From the NCBI RefSeq assembly GCF_002814235.1, contig NZ_PHSU01000011.1:1-64000 (forward strand): 64,000 nucleotides of DNA, in the 5' to 3' direction. This stretch comes from Pseudomonas sp. QS1027. Lineage in GTDB: Bacteria > Pseudomonadota > Gammaproteobacteria > Pseudomonadales > Pseudomonadaceae. Below are positions 48,224 to 59,200 of the stretch, in pieces (within the stretch, counting starts at the first letter, position 1; the number at the start of each line of letters is the position of its first letter). Below the pieces are notes generated by a model. It was not told the origin of the DNA, made no database searches, and saw nothing but the letters and a program-made list of their open reading frames with translations. A program made the translations under genes and the position numbers.

Positions 48224-49021
48224 ATGAAGATCCATCATCTCAACTGCGGGACCATGCACCCGCTCGGAGCACCCTGCGGGCTGGTTTGCCACGTGTTGCT
48301 AGTGGAAACCCCGAATGCGCTGGTGCTCGTCGATTCCGGGCTGGGGTTGCTGGACGCCTCCCAGCCGGGCCGTCGATTCGGGCCGTCGCGGTTCCTGGTG
48401 CGACCGCTGTTCGACCCGAAGGAAGCCGCGATCACCCAGGTGGCACAGTTGGGTTTCGACCCACGGGACGTCCGGCACATCCTGCTGACCCACTTCGACG
48501 CCGATCACGTTGGCGGGCTGGCCGACTTTCCTTGGGCCTCCGTGCACCTGACGGCGGCTGAAGCCTTTGCCGCCTGCCATCCGCAAACCCTGGTGGAACG
48601 GGGTCGCTACCTGCCCGCCGGGCGCGAGCACGGTCCGCAGCTGGTCGAGCACACACCCGGGCAGTCCGAGTCATGGCGTGGGTTCGCCGCGGCCAAACCG
48701 CTGCTGGAGGTAGCTGAAGGCATTGTGCTGGTCAGTCTTCCCGGGCACACCCGTGGGCACGCTGCCTACGCCATCGACGCCGGCGATCGCTGGATACTCC
48801 ATGCCGGCGATGCCTTCTACCACCACGGTCAGATCGACGGCCAGGGTGGCGCGCCGCGCTCACTGACGCTGATGGAGCGCCTGATCGCCCACGACTGGCC
48901 GCGTGTCAAAGCCAATCACCAGCGGCTGTCCGAGCTGCACGCAGCAGGTTCGCCTGACCTGTGCATCGTCAACGCCCACGACCCCGTGCTGCTCGACCAG
49001 GTGCGCAGGCCCCCGGCCTGA
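48224..49021 (+). CDS. MBL-fold metallo-hydrolase (lactonase-like)
   Basis: This 265-residue protein has a standard metallo-beta-lactamase-fold metal site: LLTHFDADHVGGL (HxDxDH), LPGHTRGHAAY, AGDAFYHHG and a last His in VNAHDPVLLD. The extended first strand MKIHHLNCGTMHPLG and the HFDADH motif are like those of quorum-quenching and other lactonases, but glyoxalase II-like or other hydrolase roles remain open. It is the last gene of the operon; its 3' end faces pdxB. Confidence 0.8.
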   Translation: MKIHHLNCGTMHPLGAPCGLVCHVLLVETPNALVLVDSGLGLLDASQPGRRFGPSRFLVRPLFDPKEAAITQVAQLGFDPRDVRHILLTHFDADHVGGLADFPWASVHLTAAEAFAACHPQTLVERGRYLPAGREHGPQLVEHTPGQSESWRGFAAAKPLLEVAEGIVLVSLPGHTRGHAAYAIDAGDRWILHAGDAFYHHGQIDGQGGAPRSLTLMERLIAHDWPRVKANHQRLSELHAAGSPDLCIVNAHDPVLLDQVRRPPA

Positions 49022-49040
49022 GCGCGACCGGGGATTTCGT

Positions 49041-50189
49041 TTACAAGAGAACGGCGCCCAGGGCCAGCACCAGATGGCGCAACCCTTCGTCTTCGCCGTT
49101 GATCTTCACCGGCAAGCCTTCGATTTCCCGGCGCTCGGGATAGTGTTTGCGCAGCAGGTCGAACGCGACTTTCTGCTCGGCGACGCTACCGGTCAGGCTG
49201 CGGCGGAAATCCGCATCGTCGCGCCGCGGGTCGTAGACCCCACGACAGATCATCGCCATGGCCCAGGCCGGATCGCTGCCGGCATTGAGGGTGACCTGCG
49301 CCAGCCAGGGCTTGGGCAACAGTTCATCGAGACCGACCGTGGGGGCCTGGTCGAGGAAGGCGCAGAACGCCTGATAGATCTGCGCGGTGCCGCGTTGTTT
49401 GCCGTCGAGGCTGTAACCGGCGATATGCGGCGAGCCCAGCACACACAACTCGGCCAGGGCGACATCCACTTGCGGCTCGGCCTCCCAGACGTCCAGCACC
49501 GCCTGCAGGTCTTCACGGGCCAGCAGCACTTCGCGCAGCGCGGCGTTGTCCACCACCGGACCGCGCGCGGCGTTGATCAGCCAGGTTCCGGGCTTGAGCT
49601 GCTCCAGACGCTGGCGATCGAGCAGATGCCAGGTGGGTTGCTCGCCCGTGCGGGTCAAGGGCGTGTGCAGGCTGATCACATCGCACTGCTCGATGATCTG
49701 CTCCAGGCTGACATAATCGCCGTCGCCGTCGCCGGCTGCCTGGCGCGGCGGATCGCAGACCAGGACGTTCCAGCCCAGCCCGCGCAGGACCTTGATCAAG
49801 CGTCCGCCGACTTCACCCGCGCCGACCACCCCATAGGTGCGTGCGGTCAGGTCGGCGCCTTCGATTTCCGCCAGGGTCAGCAGGCTGCCCAGCACATAGT
49901 CGACCACCCCGCGGGCGTTGCAACCGGGAGCGCTGGACCAGTGAATGCCGGCCTGCTCGAAGTAGTCGAGGTCCAGGTGATCGGTGCCGATGGTGCAGGT
50001 ACCGACGAAACGCACCGGGCTGCCTTCGAGCAACTCGCGACTGACCGGGGTCACCGAACGCACCAGCAGCACATCCGCCTCGGCCACCGCCGCCCGGTCG
50101 ATGCTGCGACCCGGCAAACGACGGATCTCGCCAAAACCGGCAAAGAAGGCATCGATCAGGGGAATGTTTTCGTCGGCAACAATCAGCAT
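49041..50189 (-). CDS. pdxB: Erythronate-4-phosphate dehydrogenase PdxB
   Basis: PdxB is the second enzyme of the DXP-dependent pyridoxal phosphate pathway and oxidises 4-phosphoerythronate. The 382-residue protein is a D-2-hydroxyacid dehydrogenase with the cofactor motif [20 protein letters not shown], the Arg in [12 protein letters not shown], the catalytic Glu in DVWEAEP, the His in [14 protein letters not shown], and a PdxB-type C-terminal dimerisation domain. ATG 50189 has AGGAG at good distance and starts at [10 protein letters not shown] as in the family. Confidence 0.96.
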   Translation of the reverse strand: MLIVADENIPLIDAFFAGFGEIRRLPGRSIDRAAVAEADVLLVRSVTPVSRELLEGSPVRFVGTCTIGTDHLDLDYFEQAGIHWSSAPGCNARGVVDYVLGSLLTLAEIEGADLTARTYGVVGAGEVGGRLIKVLRGLGWNVLVCDPPRQAAGDGDGDYVSLEQIIEQCDVISLHTPLTRTGEQPTWHLLDRQRLEQLKPGTWLINAARGPVVDNAALREVLLAREDLQAVLDVWEAEPQVDVALAELCVLGSPHIAGYSLDGKQRGTAQIYQAFCAFLDQAPTVGLDELLPKPWLAQVTLNAGSDPAWAMAMICRGVYDPRRDDADFRRSLTGSVAEQKVAFDLLRKHYPERREIEGLPVKINGEDEGLRHLVLALGAVLL

Positions 50190-50372
50190 GGCAGGCTCCT
50201 TGGGCAAGGACGCAGTGTAGGCGCAGTCAGCGTCCGAGGGCCAGCCAAGCGTCAATCCCCTGCCCTTGCAGGAACCTCGACCTTACAAATGAGCTACAAC
50301 CGGCGATTACCTGACTCCTGCGTCAACAGGTAGAATCGGCGGCTTTTCGCGTCATGCCTGGATACATCATCG

Positions 50373-51782
50373 GTGAACAGCCTCACTGCAACACCTGCCA
50401 CCCCGCCTCTGAGTCGCCCGGCCCGAGTGCGCCTGGAACTGCGTAACCTGCTGGGCCTGGCCCTGCCGATCATCATTGCCCAGCTGGCGCATACCGCCAT
50501 GGGCTTCGTCGACGCGGTGATGGCCGGCCGGGTCAGCCCCCGCGACCTGGCGGCGGTGGCGCTGGGCAACTCGATCTGGGTGCCGGTGTTCCTGTTGATG
50601 ACCGGCATCCTGCTGGCGACCACGCCCAAGGTCGCCCAGCGTCATGGCGCCGGAACCCCGGCCGAGATCGGCCCGCTGGTGCGCCAGGCCCTGTGGCTGG
50701 CGCTGGTGGTGGGCCTGGCGGCGGGCGTGATCCTGTACAACGCCGAACCGGTCCTGCACCTGATGAAGGTCGACCCGGAACTGATCGGCCCGTGCATGGA
50801 CTACCTGCGCGGCATCGGCACCGGCCTGCCGACGGTGGCGCTCTACCATGTGCTGCGCTGCTGCAGCGACGGCATGGGCCGCACCCGTCCGAGCATGGTC
50901 CTGGGTTTGTGCGGGCTGGCGCTGAATATCCCGCTGAACTACGTGTTCATCTACGGGCACTTCGGCGTGCCGGCCATGGGCGGACCGGGCTGCGGCTGGG
51001 CCACGGCGATCGTGATGTGGTGCATGCTGTTCGGCATGGCCGGCTGGGTGCGCTGGGCCAAGGTCTATCGGCCGAGCCAGGTGTTCAGCCATTTCGAGTG
51101 GCCGCAGTGGGCGGTGATCAAGCGTTTGCTGAATATCGGCCTGCCCATCGGCATCGCGGTGTTCGCCGAGGCCAGCATCTTCTCGGTGATCGCCCTGCTG
51201 ATCGGCTCCCTCGGCGCCACGGTGGTGGCCGGGCATCAGATCGCCCTGAATATCAGTTCGCTGGTGTTCATGGTCCCCTATTCCCTGAGCATGGCCATCA
51301 CCGTACGGGTCGGCCAGGCCCTGGGCCGCGAACAGCCCCGTGAAGCGCGCTTTACCGCTGGGGTTGGAGTGGCCACGGCGCTGGCTTATGGCTGTTTGTC
51401 GGCGAGCCTGATGCTGTTGTTTCGCGAACACCTGGCGACCCTCTACACCAACGATCCACAGGTGATCCAGGTGGCGACCATGCTGATCGTGTATTCGGCG
51501 CTGTTCCAGATCTCGGATGTGATCCAGGTCACGGCGGCCGGGGCCTTGCGCGGTTACCAGGACACCCGGGTGACCATGATCCTGACGCTGTTCGCCTATT
51601 GGGGCATCGGTTTGCCGGTGGGCTACGCCCTGGGGCTGACCGACTGGCTGGGGGCGCCGAGTGGCCCGAGCGGGCTGTGGCAGGGTTTGATCGTGGGGCT
51701 GTCGTGCGCGGCGGTGATGCTCTCGATCCGCCTGGTACGCAGCGCGCGCAGGCGGATCCGGATGAGCCGCTCGACGGCTTAG
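50373..51782 (+). CDS. MATE-family multidrug/cation antiporter (NorM/PmpM type)
   Basis: The 469-residue protein has about twelve membrane spans in two homologous halves, with family segments [25 protein letters not shown] and [19 protein letters not shown] at the start of each half. MATE proteins expel cationic drugs using sodium or proton gradients; PmpM in P. aeruginosa is proton-coupled. The start is a GTG at 50373. Its stop overlaps by four bases with the stop of the convergent tusA gene. Confidence 0.9.
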   Translation: MNSLTATPATPPLSRPARVRLELRNLLGLALPIIIAQLAHTAMGFVDAVMAGRVSPRDLAAVALGNSIWVPVFLLMTGILLATTPKVAQRHGAGTPAEIGPLVRQALWLALVVGLAAGVILYNAEPVLHLMKVDPELIGPCMDYLRGIGTGLPTVALYHVLRCCSDGMGRTRPSMVLGLCGLALNIPLNYVFIYGHFGVPAMGGPGCGWATAIVMWCMLFGMAGWVRWAKVYRPSQVFSHFEWPQWAVIKRLLNIGLPIGIAVFAEASIFSVIALLIGSLGATVVAGHQIALNISSLVFMVPYSLSMAITVRVGQALGREQPREARFTAGVGVATALAYGCLSASLMLLFREHLATLYTNDPQVIQVATMLIVYSALFQISDVIQVTAAGALRGYQDTRVTMILTLFAYWGIGLPVGYALGLTDWLGAPSGPSGLWQGLIVGLSCAAVMLSIRLVRSARRRIRMSRSTA

Positions 51783-52030
51783 TCGAGCTTCTTGCGAATC
51801 CAGTACAGGTAGGTACCGGCCTCTTCTCGCTGCGCCACCAGTTCGTGGTCAAGGAAGACACAGAACTTGGGGATATCGCGACGGGTCGACGGATCGGTGG
51901 CGATCACCTTGAGCAGCCCACCCGGCGGCAGGTCGCGGATGTGCTGGTGCAACATCATCACCGGCTCCGGGCAATTGAGCCCGGTGGCGTCGAGGGTGCC
52001 GTCAACGGCGGGGTCGTGGGGTTGGGTCAT
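51779..52030 (-). CDS. tusA: Sulfur carrier protein TusA
   Basis: The 83-residue protein has the TusA signature [22 protein letters not shown], whose Cys in CPEP carries the persulfide for 2-thiouridine tRNA modification and other sulfur relays. The conserved [20 protein letters not shown] follows. It lies 26 bases downstream of rlmM on the same strand, and its stop overlaps that of the MATE gene. Confidence 0.96.
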   Translation of the reverse strand: MTQPHDPAVDGTLDATGLNCPEPVMMLHQHIRDLPPGGLLKVIATDPSTRRDIPKFCVFLDHELVAQREEAGTYLYWIRKKLD

Positions 52031-52056
52031 GCTTCACTCCTGAAACCAGGCCGGCA

Positions 52057-53124
52057 TTATCTAGCTTTTTTCACATCCAGTCGACGCAGGTGGCAGGTCA
52101 CTTCCTCACGGTCGTGGTACAGCTGCTTGCAGCCGATCTCCACCCGGATGCCACGGGCCTTGAAGCCATCCTCGATACGCTCGAGCAAACGCCGGACTTC
52201 GGCATAACGCTGTTTCATCGGCAACTTGAGATTGACCACCGCCTCGCGGCAATGCCCCTCGCCGATCCAGGTCTCCAGCAAGGCGGCGTTGCGCGCCGGT
52301 TTCTCGACGATATCGCAGACCATCCAGTCCACCGGCTGTTTCGGCTTGAAGGTGAAGCCGTCGGCCATCAGGTGCTGGACCAGGCCGGTGTCCATCAGGC
52401 TTTCAGCCATGGGACCGTTGTCGATGGCGGTCACCAGCATGCCGCGGTTGACCAGTTGCCAGGTCCAACCGCCAGGCGCGGCACCGAGGTCGACGCCGGT
52501 CATGTCGCTGTGCAGGCGCTCGTCCCACTGGTCGCGGGGGATAAAGTGGTGCCAGGCCTCTTCCAGCTTGAGGGTCGAGCGACTCGGGGCGCTCCTGGGG
52601 AACTTGAGCCGGGGAATGCCCATTGGCCACATCGCCGAATTGTCCGCCTCGGCCAGGCCGAGAAAGACTTCCCGACCACTCTTGAAGGTCAACAGCAGGC
52701 GCGGCTTGTGCACGTCTTCCACCAGCTTGCCGGCCTGGGTCAGGGCCTTGCGCAGCGGGCCTTCGAACTTCTTGCAGAAATTCGAGAGTTCCTTGCCGTC
52801 GTTGGTATCGACCACTTCCAGCCAGAGGCTGCCAAAGGTCGGCCATTGCGCCAGCTCAGCGAGGATCACGCTGATGCGATCGGTTTCCGGCAGGTCGATA
52901 AACCGCCCGCGCGCCCACTGTCGGGGAAAGATCAGATCGGCGAAACGCATGCCCGCCATCAGCCGGCGCGCGCCATCGTCGTCACCGCAGACGAATTCGG
53001 CGCAAGCGCTGTTGGTCTTGGCCTTGGCGTAGCCCGGGACGTCCAGGCGCGCGGCGTGCTCGGAAATCTCCGAGCAGACTTCGCCTTCGAAGCCCGGACG
53101 GCAATGTATAAAGAGGGTGTTCAT
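52057..53124 (-). CDS. rlmM: 23S rRNA (cytidine-2498-2'-O)-methyltransferase RlmM
   Basis: RlmM methylates the ribose of C2498 in 23S rRNA. This 355-residue protein has an N-terminal THUMP-like region and a Rossmann methyltransferase domain with the SAM motif GVDLGAAPGGWTWQLVNRG, DNGPM, a catalytic Asp in DWMVCDIVEKP, and Lys in VNLKLPMKQRY. Start ATG at 53124. Probably transcribed together with tusA. Confidence 0.96.
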   Translation of the reverse strand: MNTLFIHCRPGFEGEVCSEISEHAARLDVPGYAKAKTNSACAEFVCGDDDGARRLMAGMRFADLIFPRQWARGRFIDLPETDRISVILAELAQWPTFGSLWLEVVDTNDGKELSNFCKKFEGPLRKALTQAGKLVEDVHKPRLLLTFKSGREVFLGLAEADNSAMWPMGIPRLKFPRSAPSRSTLKLEEAWHHFIPRDQWDERLHSDMTGVDLGAAPGGWTWQLVNRGMLVTAIDNGPMAESLMDTGLVQHLMADGFTFKPKQPVDWMVCDIVEKPARNAALLETWIGEGHCREAVVNLKLPMKQRYAEVRRLLERIEDGFKARGIRVEIGCKQLYHDREEVTCHLRRLDVKKAR

Positions 53125-53286
53125 TGAACTCAGCCTGTCACTAAAACCGGCGCATCATAGCCGAGTTCGGAACCTTGGACCTGCCCATAGAGTCCAGTAA
53201 TTAGCCAGTTTTCCCGATCGGAGCTAGCTTTAAGGCTCTGCCCGTTCCATCCGGCCCGTGCCGTGCGGGCCTCAAGGAGTCATTTC

Positions 53287-56028
53287 ATGTCCTCCCTCGA
53301 TAGCCTGAAAACCCTTAAAACCCTGGAGGTGGGCGCCAAGACCTACCACTATTTCAGCCTCCCGGATGCCGCCAAGTCCCTCGGCAACCTGGACAAACTG
53401 CCGATGTCCCTCAAGGTCCTGCTGGAAAACCTGTTGCGCTGGGAAGACGACAAGACCGTCACCGGCGCCGACCTCAAGGCCATCGCCGCCTGGCTCAAGG
53501 CCCGCAGCTCCGATCGGGAAATCCAGTACCGCCCGGCCCGGGTGCTGATGCAGGACTTCACCGGGGTACCCGCGGTGGTCGACCTGGCCGCCATGCGCGC
53601 CGCCGTGGCCAAGGCCGGCGGCGATCCGCAGCGGATCAACCCGCTCTCCCCCGTCGACCTGGTGATCGACCACTCGGTGATGGTCGACAAGTTCGCCACA
53701 CCCCAGGCCTTCGGCGAGAACGTCGATATTGAAATGGAGCGCAACGGCGAACGCTACGCCTTCCTGCGCTGGGGCCAGAACGCCTTCGACAATTTCAGCG
53801 TGGTGCCGCCGGGCACCGGGATCTGCCATCAGGTCAACCTCGAATACCTCGGCCGGACCGTCTGGACCAAGGATGAGGACGGTCGCACCTACGCCTTCCC
53901 CGATACCCTGGTCGGCACCGACTCCCACACCACCATGATCAACGGCCTCGGCGTGCTCGGCTGGGGCGTCGGCGGTATCGAGGCGGAAGCGGCGATGCTC
54001 GGCCAGCCGGTGTCGATGCTGATTCCCGAAGTGATCGGCTTCAAGCTCACCGGCAAGCTCAAGGAAGGCATCACCGCCACCGACCTGGTGCTGACGGTGA
54101 CCCAGATGCTGCGCAAGAAAGGCGTGGTCGGCAAATTTGTCGAGTTCTACGGCGACGGCCTGGCCGAACTGCCCCTGGCGGACCGCGCGACCATCGCCAA
54201 CATGGCACCGGAATACGGCGCCACCTGCGGTTTCTTCCCGGTGGACGAGGTGACGCTGGATTACCTGCGCCTGTCCGGCCGGCCGAGTGAAACCGTCAAG
54301 CTGGTGGAGGCCTACAGCAAGGCCCAGGGCCTGTGGCGGCTGCCGGGCCATGAACCGGCCTTCAGCGACAGCCTGGCCCTCGACATGGCCAGCGTCGAAG
54401 CCAGCCTGGCCGGGCCCAAGCGCCCCCAGGACCGGGTCTCGCTGCCGGATGTCGCGCAAGCTTTCAGCGACTTCATGGCACTGCAATTCAAACCGGCGCA
54501 CAAGGACGAAGGGCGCCTGGAAAGCGAAGGCGGCGGCGGTGTCGCGGTGGGCAATGCGGATATGGTCGGCGAGGCCGACTATAGCTACGAAGGCCAGACC
54601 TACCGGCTGAAGAATGGCGCCGTGGTTATAGCCGCCATCACCTCCTGCACCAACACCTCCAACCCCAGCGTGATGATGGCCGCCGGCCTGGTGGCGAAGA
54701 AGGCCGTGGAAAAAGGCCTGAAACGCAAACCCTGGGTCAAGAGTTCCCTGGCTCCCGGCTCCAAGGTGGTGACCGACTACTACAAGGCCGCCGGCCTGAC
54801 CCGCTACCTCGACGAACTGGGCTTCGCCCTGGTGGGTTATGGCTGCACCACCTGCATCGGCAACTCCGGGCCATTGCCCGAGCCGATTGAAAAAGCCATC
54901 ACCCAATCGGATCTCACCGTCGCCTCGGTATTGTCCGGCAACCGCAACTTCGAGGGTCGGGTGCATCCGCTGGTGAAAACCAACTGGCTGGCCTCGCCGC
55001 CGCTGGTGGTGGCCTACGCCCTGGCCGGCAGCGTGCGTATCGATATCAGCCGCGAGCCGCTGGGGGAAGACCAGGACGGCAAGCCGGTGTACCTGCGGGA
55101 TATCTGGCCGAGCCAGAAGGAAATCGCCGAGGCCGTGGCCCAGGTCGATACCGCCATGTTCCACAAGGAGTACGCCGAAGTTTTCGCCGGTGACGCCCAG
55201 TGGCAGGCCATTGAAGTACCGCAGGCCGCCACCTATGTCTGGCAGAAGGACTCGACCTATATCCAGCACCCACCGTTCTTCGACAATATCGCCGGGCCCC
55301 TGCCGGTGATCGAAGATATCGAAGGCGCACGGGTACTGGCCCTGCTCGGCGACTCGGTGACCACCGACCACATCTCCCCCGCCGGCAATATCAAGGCCGA
55401 CAGCCCGGCCGGACGTTATCTGCGCGAACTGGGCGTGGAACCGCGGGACTTCAACTCCTACGGCTCACGCCGTGGCAACCACGAAGTGATGATGCGCGGC
55501 ACCTTCGCCAATATCCGTATCCGCAACGAAATGCTCGGCGGCGAGGAAGGTGGCAATACCTTCCACGTGCCGTCCGGCGAAAAGCTGCCGATCTATGACG
55601 CGGCCATGCGTTACCAGGCCGAAGGCACGCCCCTGGTAGTGATTGCCGGCCAGGAGTACGGTACCGGCTCGAGTCGTGACTGGGCCGCCAAGGGCACCAA
55701 CCTGCTGGGGGTCAAGGCGGTGATCGCCGAGAGTTTCGAGCGTATCCACCGTTCCAACCTGGTGGGCATGGGTGTGCTGCCCTTGCAGTTCAAGCTCGAC
55801 CAGAACCGCAAGAGCCTGAAACTGACCGGCAAGGAAACCCTGAGTATCGGCGGACTGAGCGGCGCCGAACTGCAACCGCGAATGAACCTGCCACTGACCC
55901 TGACCCGTGAGGACGGCAGCCAGGAAAAAATCGACGTGTTGTGTCGGATCGATACGCTTAATGAAGTGGAATACTTCAAGGCAGGGGGAATCCTGCATTA
56001 TGTATTACGGCAACTCATTGCCTCTTGA
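53287..56028 (+). CDS. acnA: Aconitate hydratase A
   Basis: AcnA interconverts citrate and isocitrate in the citric acid cycle using a [4Fe-4S] cluster. This 913-residue protein is of usual length for AcnA/IRP-type aconitases. The cluster cysteines are in [12 protein letters not shown] and [16 protein letters not shown]. The swivel domain carries [17 protein letters not shown] and [19 protein letters not shown] 53287 has AAGGAGT upstream. A strong hairpin follows the gene. Confidence 0.97.
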   Translation: MSSLDSLKTLKTLEVGAKTYHYFSLPDAAKSLGNLDKLPMSLKVLLENLLRWEDDKTVTGADLKAIAAWLKARSSDREIQYRPARVLMQDFTGVPAVVDLAAMRAAVAKAGGDPQRINPLSPVDLVIDHSVMVDKFATPQAFGENVDIEMERNGERYAFLRWGQNAFDNFSVVPPGTGICHQVNLEYLGRTVWTKDEDGRTYAFPDTLVGTDSHTTMINGLGVLGWGVGGIEAEAAMLGQPVSMLIPEVIGFKLTGKLKEGITATDLVLTVTQMLRKKGVVGKFVEFYGDGLAELPLADRATIANMAPEYGATCGFFPVDEVTLDYLRLSGRPSETVKLVEAYSKAQGLWRLPGHEPAFSDSLALDMASVEASLAGPKRPQDRVSLPDVAQAFSDFMALQFKPAHKDEGRLESEGGGGVAVGNADMVGEADYSYEGQTYRLKNGAVVIAAITSCTNTSNPSVMMAAGLVAKKAVEKGLKRKPWVKSSLAPGSKVVTDYYKAAGLTRYLDELGFALVGYGCTTCIGNSGPLPEPIEKAITQSDLTVASVLSGNRNFEGRVHPLVKTNWLASPPLVVAYALAGSVRIDISREPLGEDQDGKPVYLRDIWPSQKEIAEAVAQVDTAMFHKEYAEVFAGDAQWQAIEVPQAATYVWQKDSTYIQHPPFFDNIAGPLPVIEDIEGARVLALLGDSVTTDHISPAGNIKADSPAGRYLRELGVEPRDFNSYGSRRGNHEVMMRGTFANIRIRNEMLGGEEGGNTFHVPSGEKLPIYDAAMRYQAEGTPLVVIAGQEYGTGSSRDWAAKGTNLLGVKAVIAESFERIHRSNLVGMGVLPLQFKLDQNRKSLKLTGKETLSIGGLSGAELQPRMNLPLTLTREDGSQEKIDVLCRIDTLNEVEYFKAGGILHYVLRQLIAS

Positions 56029-56053
56029 TTGCTTCATGAAATAGAGCGCAAAT

Positions 56054-56080
56054 GCGCACCGGCACTGGCCGGTGCGCTTT
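56054..56080 (+). terminator. Intrinsic terminator after acnA
   Basis: Ten-base perfect stem GCGCACCGGC/GCCGGTGCGC with a four-base loop ACTG (56054-56077), followed by a short T-run. Confidence 0.88.
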
Positions 56081-56082
56081 CC

Positions 56083-56277
56083 ACACCAGGTCGACGACCG
56101 CCCCGACTTTCACTTCCGAATATTCTCTTACACACAATCAAACAACCTCCTTCCTTTTATTAATACCTCCTCTTACACGTACAAGTAACACCGCACAACC
56201 TCCCTCACTATTCATTAAATTTTGCCCACCCTAGAATGGAGACGACAACTCACAACCACAACAATCAGAGAACTTGT
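56083..56277. other. AT-rich leader before the 1431-aa orphan gene
   Basis: Between the acnA terminator and ATG 56278 the sequence is poor in G and visibly richer in A and T than both flanks, with pyrimidine-rich runs. No clear -35/-10 pair or operator stands out. The sharp change in composition after the acnA terminator suggests an insertion boundary. Confidence 0.5.
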
Positions 56278-59200
56278 ATGAATACGACTTCGGCGAAACA
56301 TGAACCTGCATTGCCGGAAACTGATCAAGCACAAACAACTTCAAGCCCACCACTCGAAGCCGAGACCTCGGCCGTTGAATATACATCGGAAAGTACTCTG
56401 TCCCTTGTAGAAACCTCTTTTCTATCGATCGTGGACCAGACCGATGTCATCGGTGGTCTTTCCGCGCCGGTCATTGACGTCGTCAACTCACCCTGGCTTA
56501 CCGCAAAAGACGAGTATCGCCACCCCTCGACCACGCTTCGCACCCTGCTCAGCAAGGCCGATGCCGGCCTCACCTACTCCTTTGGCTTATTCAAGACGGA
56601 AAACAATCTGCCCGATAACTTCCTGTCCGATGATCACTACGACGGTGCGAAAAGTTATTGGTCCGATATCAGCCAGCCGCTGATCAATATCGCCAACCAG
56701 GTGCGTACCTTGTTGGCCGACGCGTCAGACAACAGCTCACGCCCGCTGCCTGACGGACGCCTCTACACCGCGAACAACGTCGAGGTTCCCTGGTATTCCT
56801 CGGCACGCAACCATCTCTTGCATTCATCGCCGGCGGTGTTCAAGAAGGCGGTCGATGCCGCCACGGAACACGAAGGTTACAGGGAGCCCTATCTACCGTT
56901 CAGTGATTGGATCAATGAAAACCTGGGCAGTATCGACAAGAGCGCCTTCAAGGACGAAAAAGACCTGCTCCAGCGCTGCCTGAGCTTTCTCGAACGTGCG
57001 GATGTGCAAATATTCTCTGCCAGGCTTCTCAAGGAAATGCTCCCTGAATATTCGCAGCACATCGGCAGTCGAACCAATTTGCGATTGACCGCCTATGCCA
57101 TGGCTCGATGGTCATATGAAGATACCCTGGCCCCTTTTGATAGCGAGACCGCCCACTGGTCGGCTGACCCGGAAAATAGCGAAGACGCTGAAAACAAACA
57201 ATCGGAAGAGGTGATGACCTTGCCGATCCCGGCAGGCTCGAAAGCGGTGGATATTCATTTCGCACGGGGACTTCAGCGTATCGCCCTGGATGCCTATTGC
57301 GGAGGGTTGAGACAAGTCGAGCGCACACTCAAGGCGTTCTCGGACTCAGACAGCGAATCGGTTTTTTCAATCCTTCCCCAGGACCCTTGTGCCAGCGTGC
57401 TCACGGAAGAACAACTGCATGCCAAGGCGACTGAACGTTGGGGACAGATAAAGAGTATTACCGAGGCACTCTACCCGCACGCGTTCTACCCCTACTTCAC
57501 CATGAGCGATGATATTACCGAGATAGCGCTGGCGGAGCTGCGAACTCTATCGAGCATCGATGACGCCACACGGGCGGTCTCTTATATCTGTCGCAGACCC
57601 GATCTCCACCGACGTCTGTCGGACTTCACCGGGGTATCTGTGCAATCGGGTGAAGGGGCCTGGGATGTGCTTCGTCGACTGGTGCGCAGCCTTGTAGCAC
57701 CCGCAGGGAGTATTACGGATAACGGATTTTCCTCGATACCGGCCTTTATTGCGCCCCTGGTGTCCGCGAATCCGGATACGGCGTTGCTGGAACTCATTTT
57801 CAGAGGCACCCTTGTGACACGCCAATACATCCCCGCCAGTGCCTGGAGACCCGGGATCGAACCGCCCAAACAGGCTGAAATCCCCATCCCGGAGACGCTG
57901 CTCTTTCTGGAAGATCCCGATGCCACGTTCGCGGCCAATCGGCAACTGCTGCAGAACACCCTCGGGGAAACGGCGTCAACACCGGCGCTCGCCTCGCGCC
58001 TGCTCGACAAGATGGGCCTGAGTGCCACCTTCATCCAGGCACTCCCGACATGGGCCACGCTCGAACATTACCAACTGCTTCAAGGCTTGCCAGTATTCAG
58101 CGAGTGGGCCGCGAAAATGACCCAGAGCCCCACGCCCGCGAGTTCGTCGCCGTTGACGCCCGGTGAGCAATCCTACCTGCTCGTGGAAACACTCCTGAGC
58201 ATCGCCTGGCCAGCAGTCAAAGACATGTGGCAACTGGAACCCGATCTTATCGGCACGATAACAGGCCCCGCGGATGAGACCTGGAGCCTACTCAAGGAGC
58301 GGCTGATTCAGGCCGTCCATCAGCGCCTCATGGACGAAAATGTGACCGACAAGGCTGGGCACGCCACGTTTCTGGCAGGTCTTCTGCTGCAGCGCGCACG
58401 CCCGGAACTGTTCCTCCGCGATACCGACAGCCTGACCCGCAACTATCAAAGCGACATCGCGGCCATCACCCTGCGTTGGGCGGCGAGACTGCTGAACGAA
58501 ATCACGCCCCGCGCCTCGTTGGCCCATTCGATAGCCGACGTGGTGACAATGGCCTGGGACCTGGCCACACAGAACGGTATCGATATCGGCTCGCAGCCCA
58601 TGAACGATGCCCCGGTGGCGTCCTCCGCCGAGGGCTCGACGGAGAATCCGTTCAGTGAGTTGGTCGGGCTCATCCTCGGAGACCAGATCACAGCCACCGC
58701 GCGGGCCTGGGGCTATGAAGACGCCATGGAGTGGGTCAACCTGACCAAGGCGGTAGAAGAGAGAAACCAGGCGCTTCTCCTGTCGGTGGAACATGAACGG
58801 GCTCCGGATCTGCGCGCCATGGCCAGCGTGCAACTCTGGGCCCTGGGTATTGATCCTGACGCCCCCTTTGGGGACCAAGACGTCAACATGCTGGACGCTT
58901 TTCTATGCAACATGAACATGACGCCTCGCGATCTTCATATCGCCCAAAGAACCGCCCTGCTCAAAAAGTTCATGGATGATTCAACTCTCTATAAAGAAAA
59001 ATACAAGCCCATTGTCAAATCGCAACTTGAATTGATCTTTCAAAACCTTCCACTGCAAAGGCTTCAGATTCTTAACACTGGACGCTGGCGATTACTCACA
59101 CCGTCGTCCCGCCATTCCTTGTTCTACAAGTCCGGCACATTGGCCATCGTCGAATTCGAGCCTGTGGAAGGCAATCAAACCCAATTTCTGAATATTCTGA

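Noticed and set aside
53272..55371. A 699-codon open frame antisense to acnA
   Set aside because: Shadow of acnA codon bias, without motifs; acnA is certain on the plus strand.
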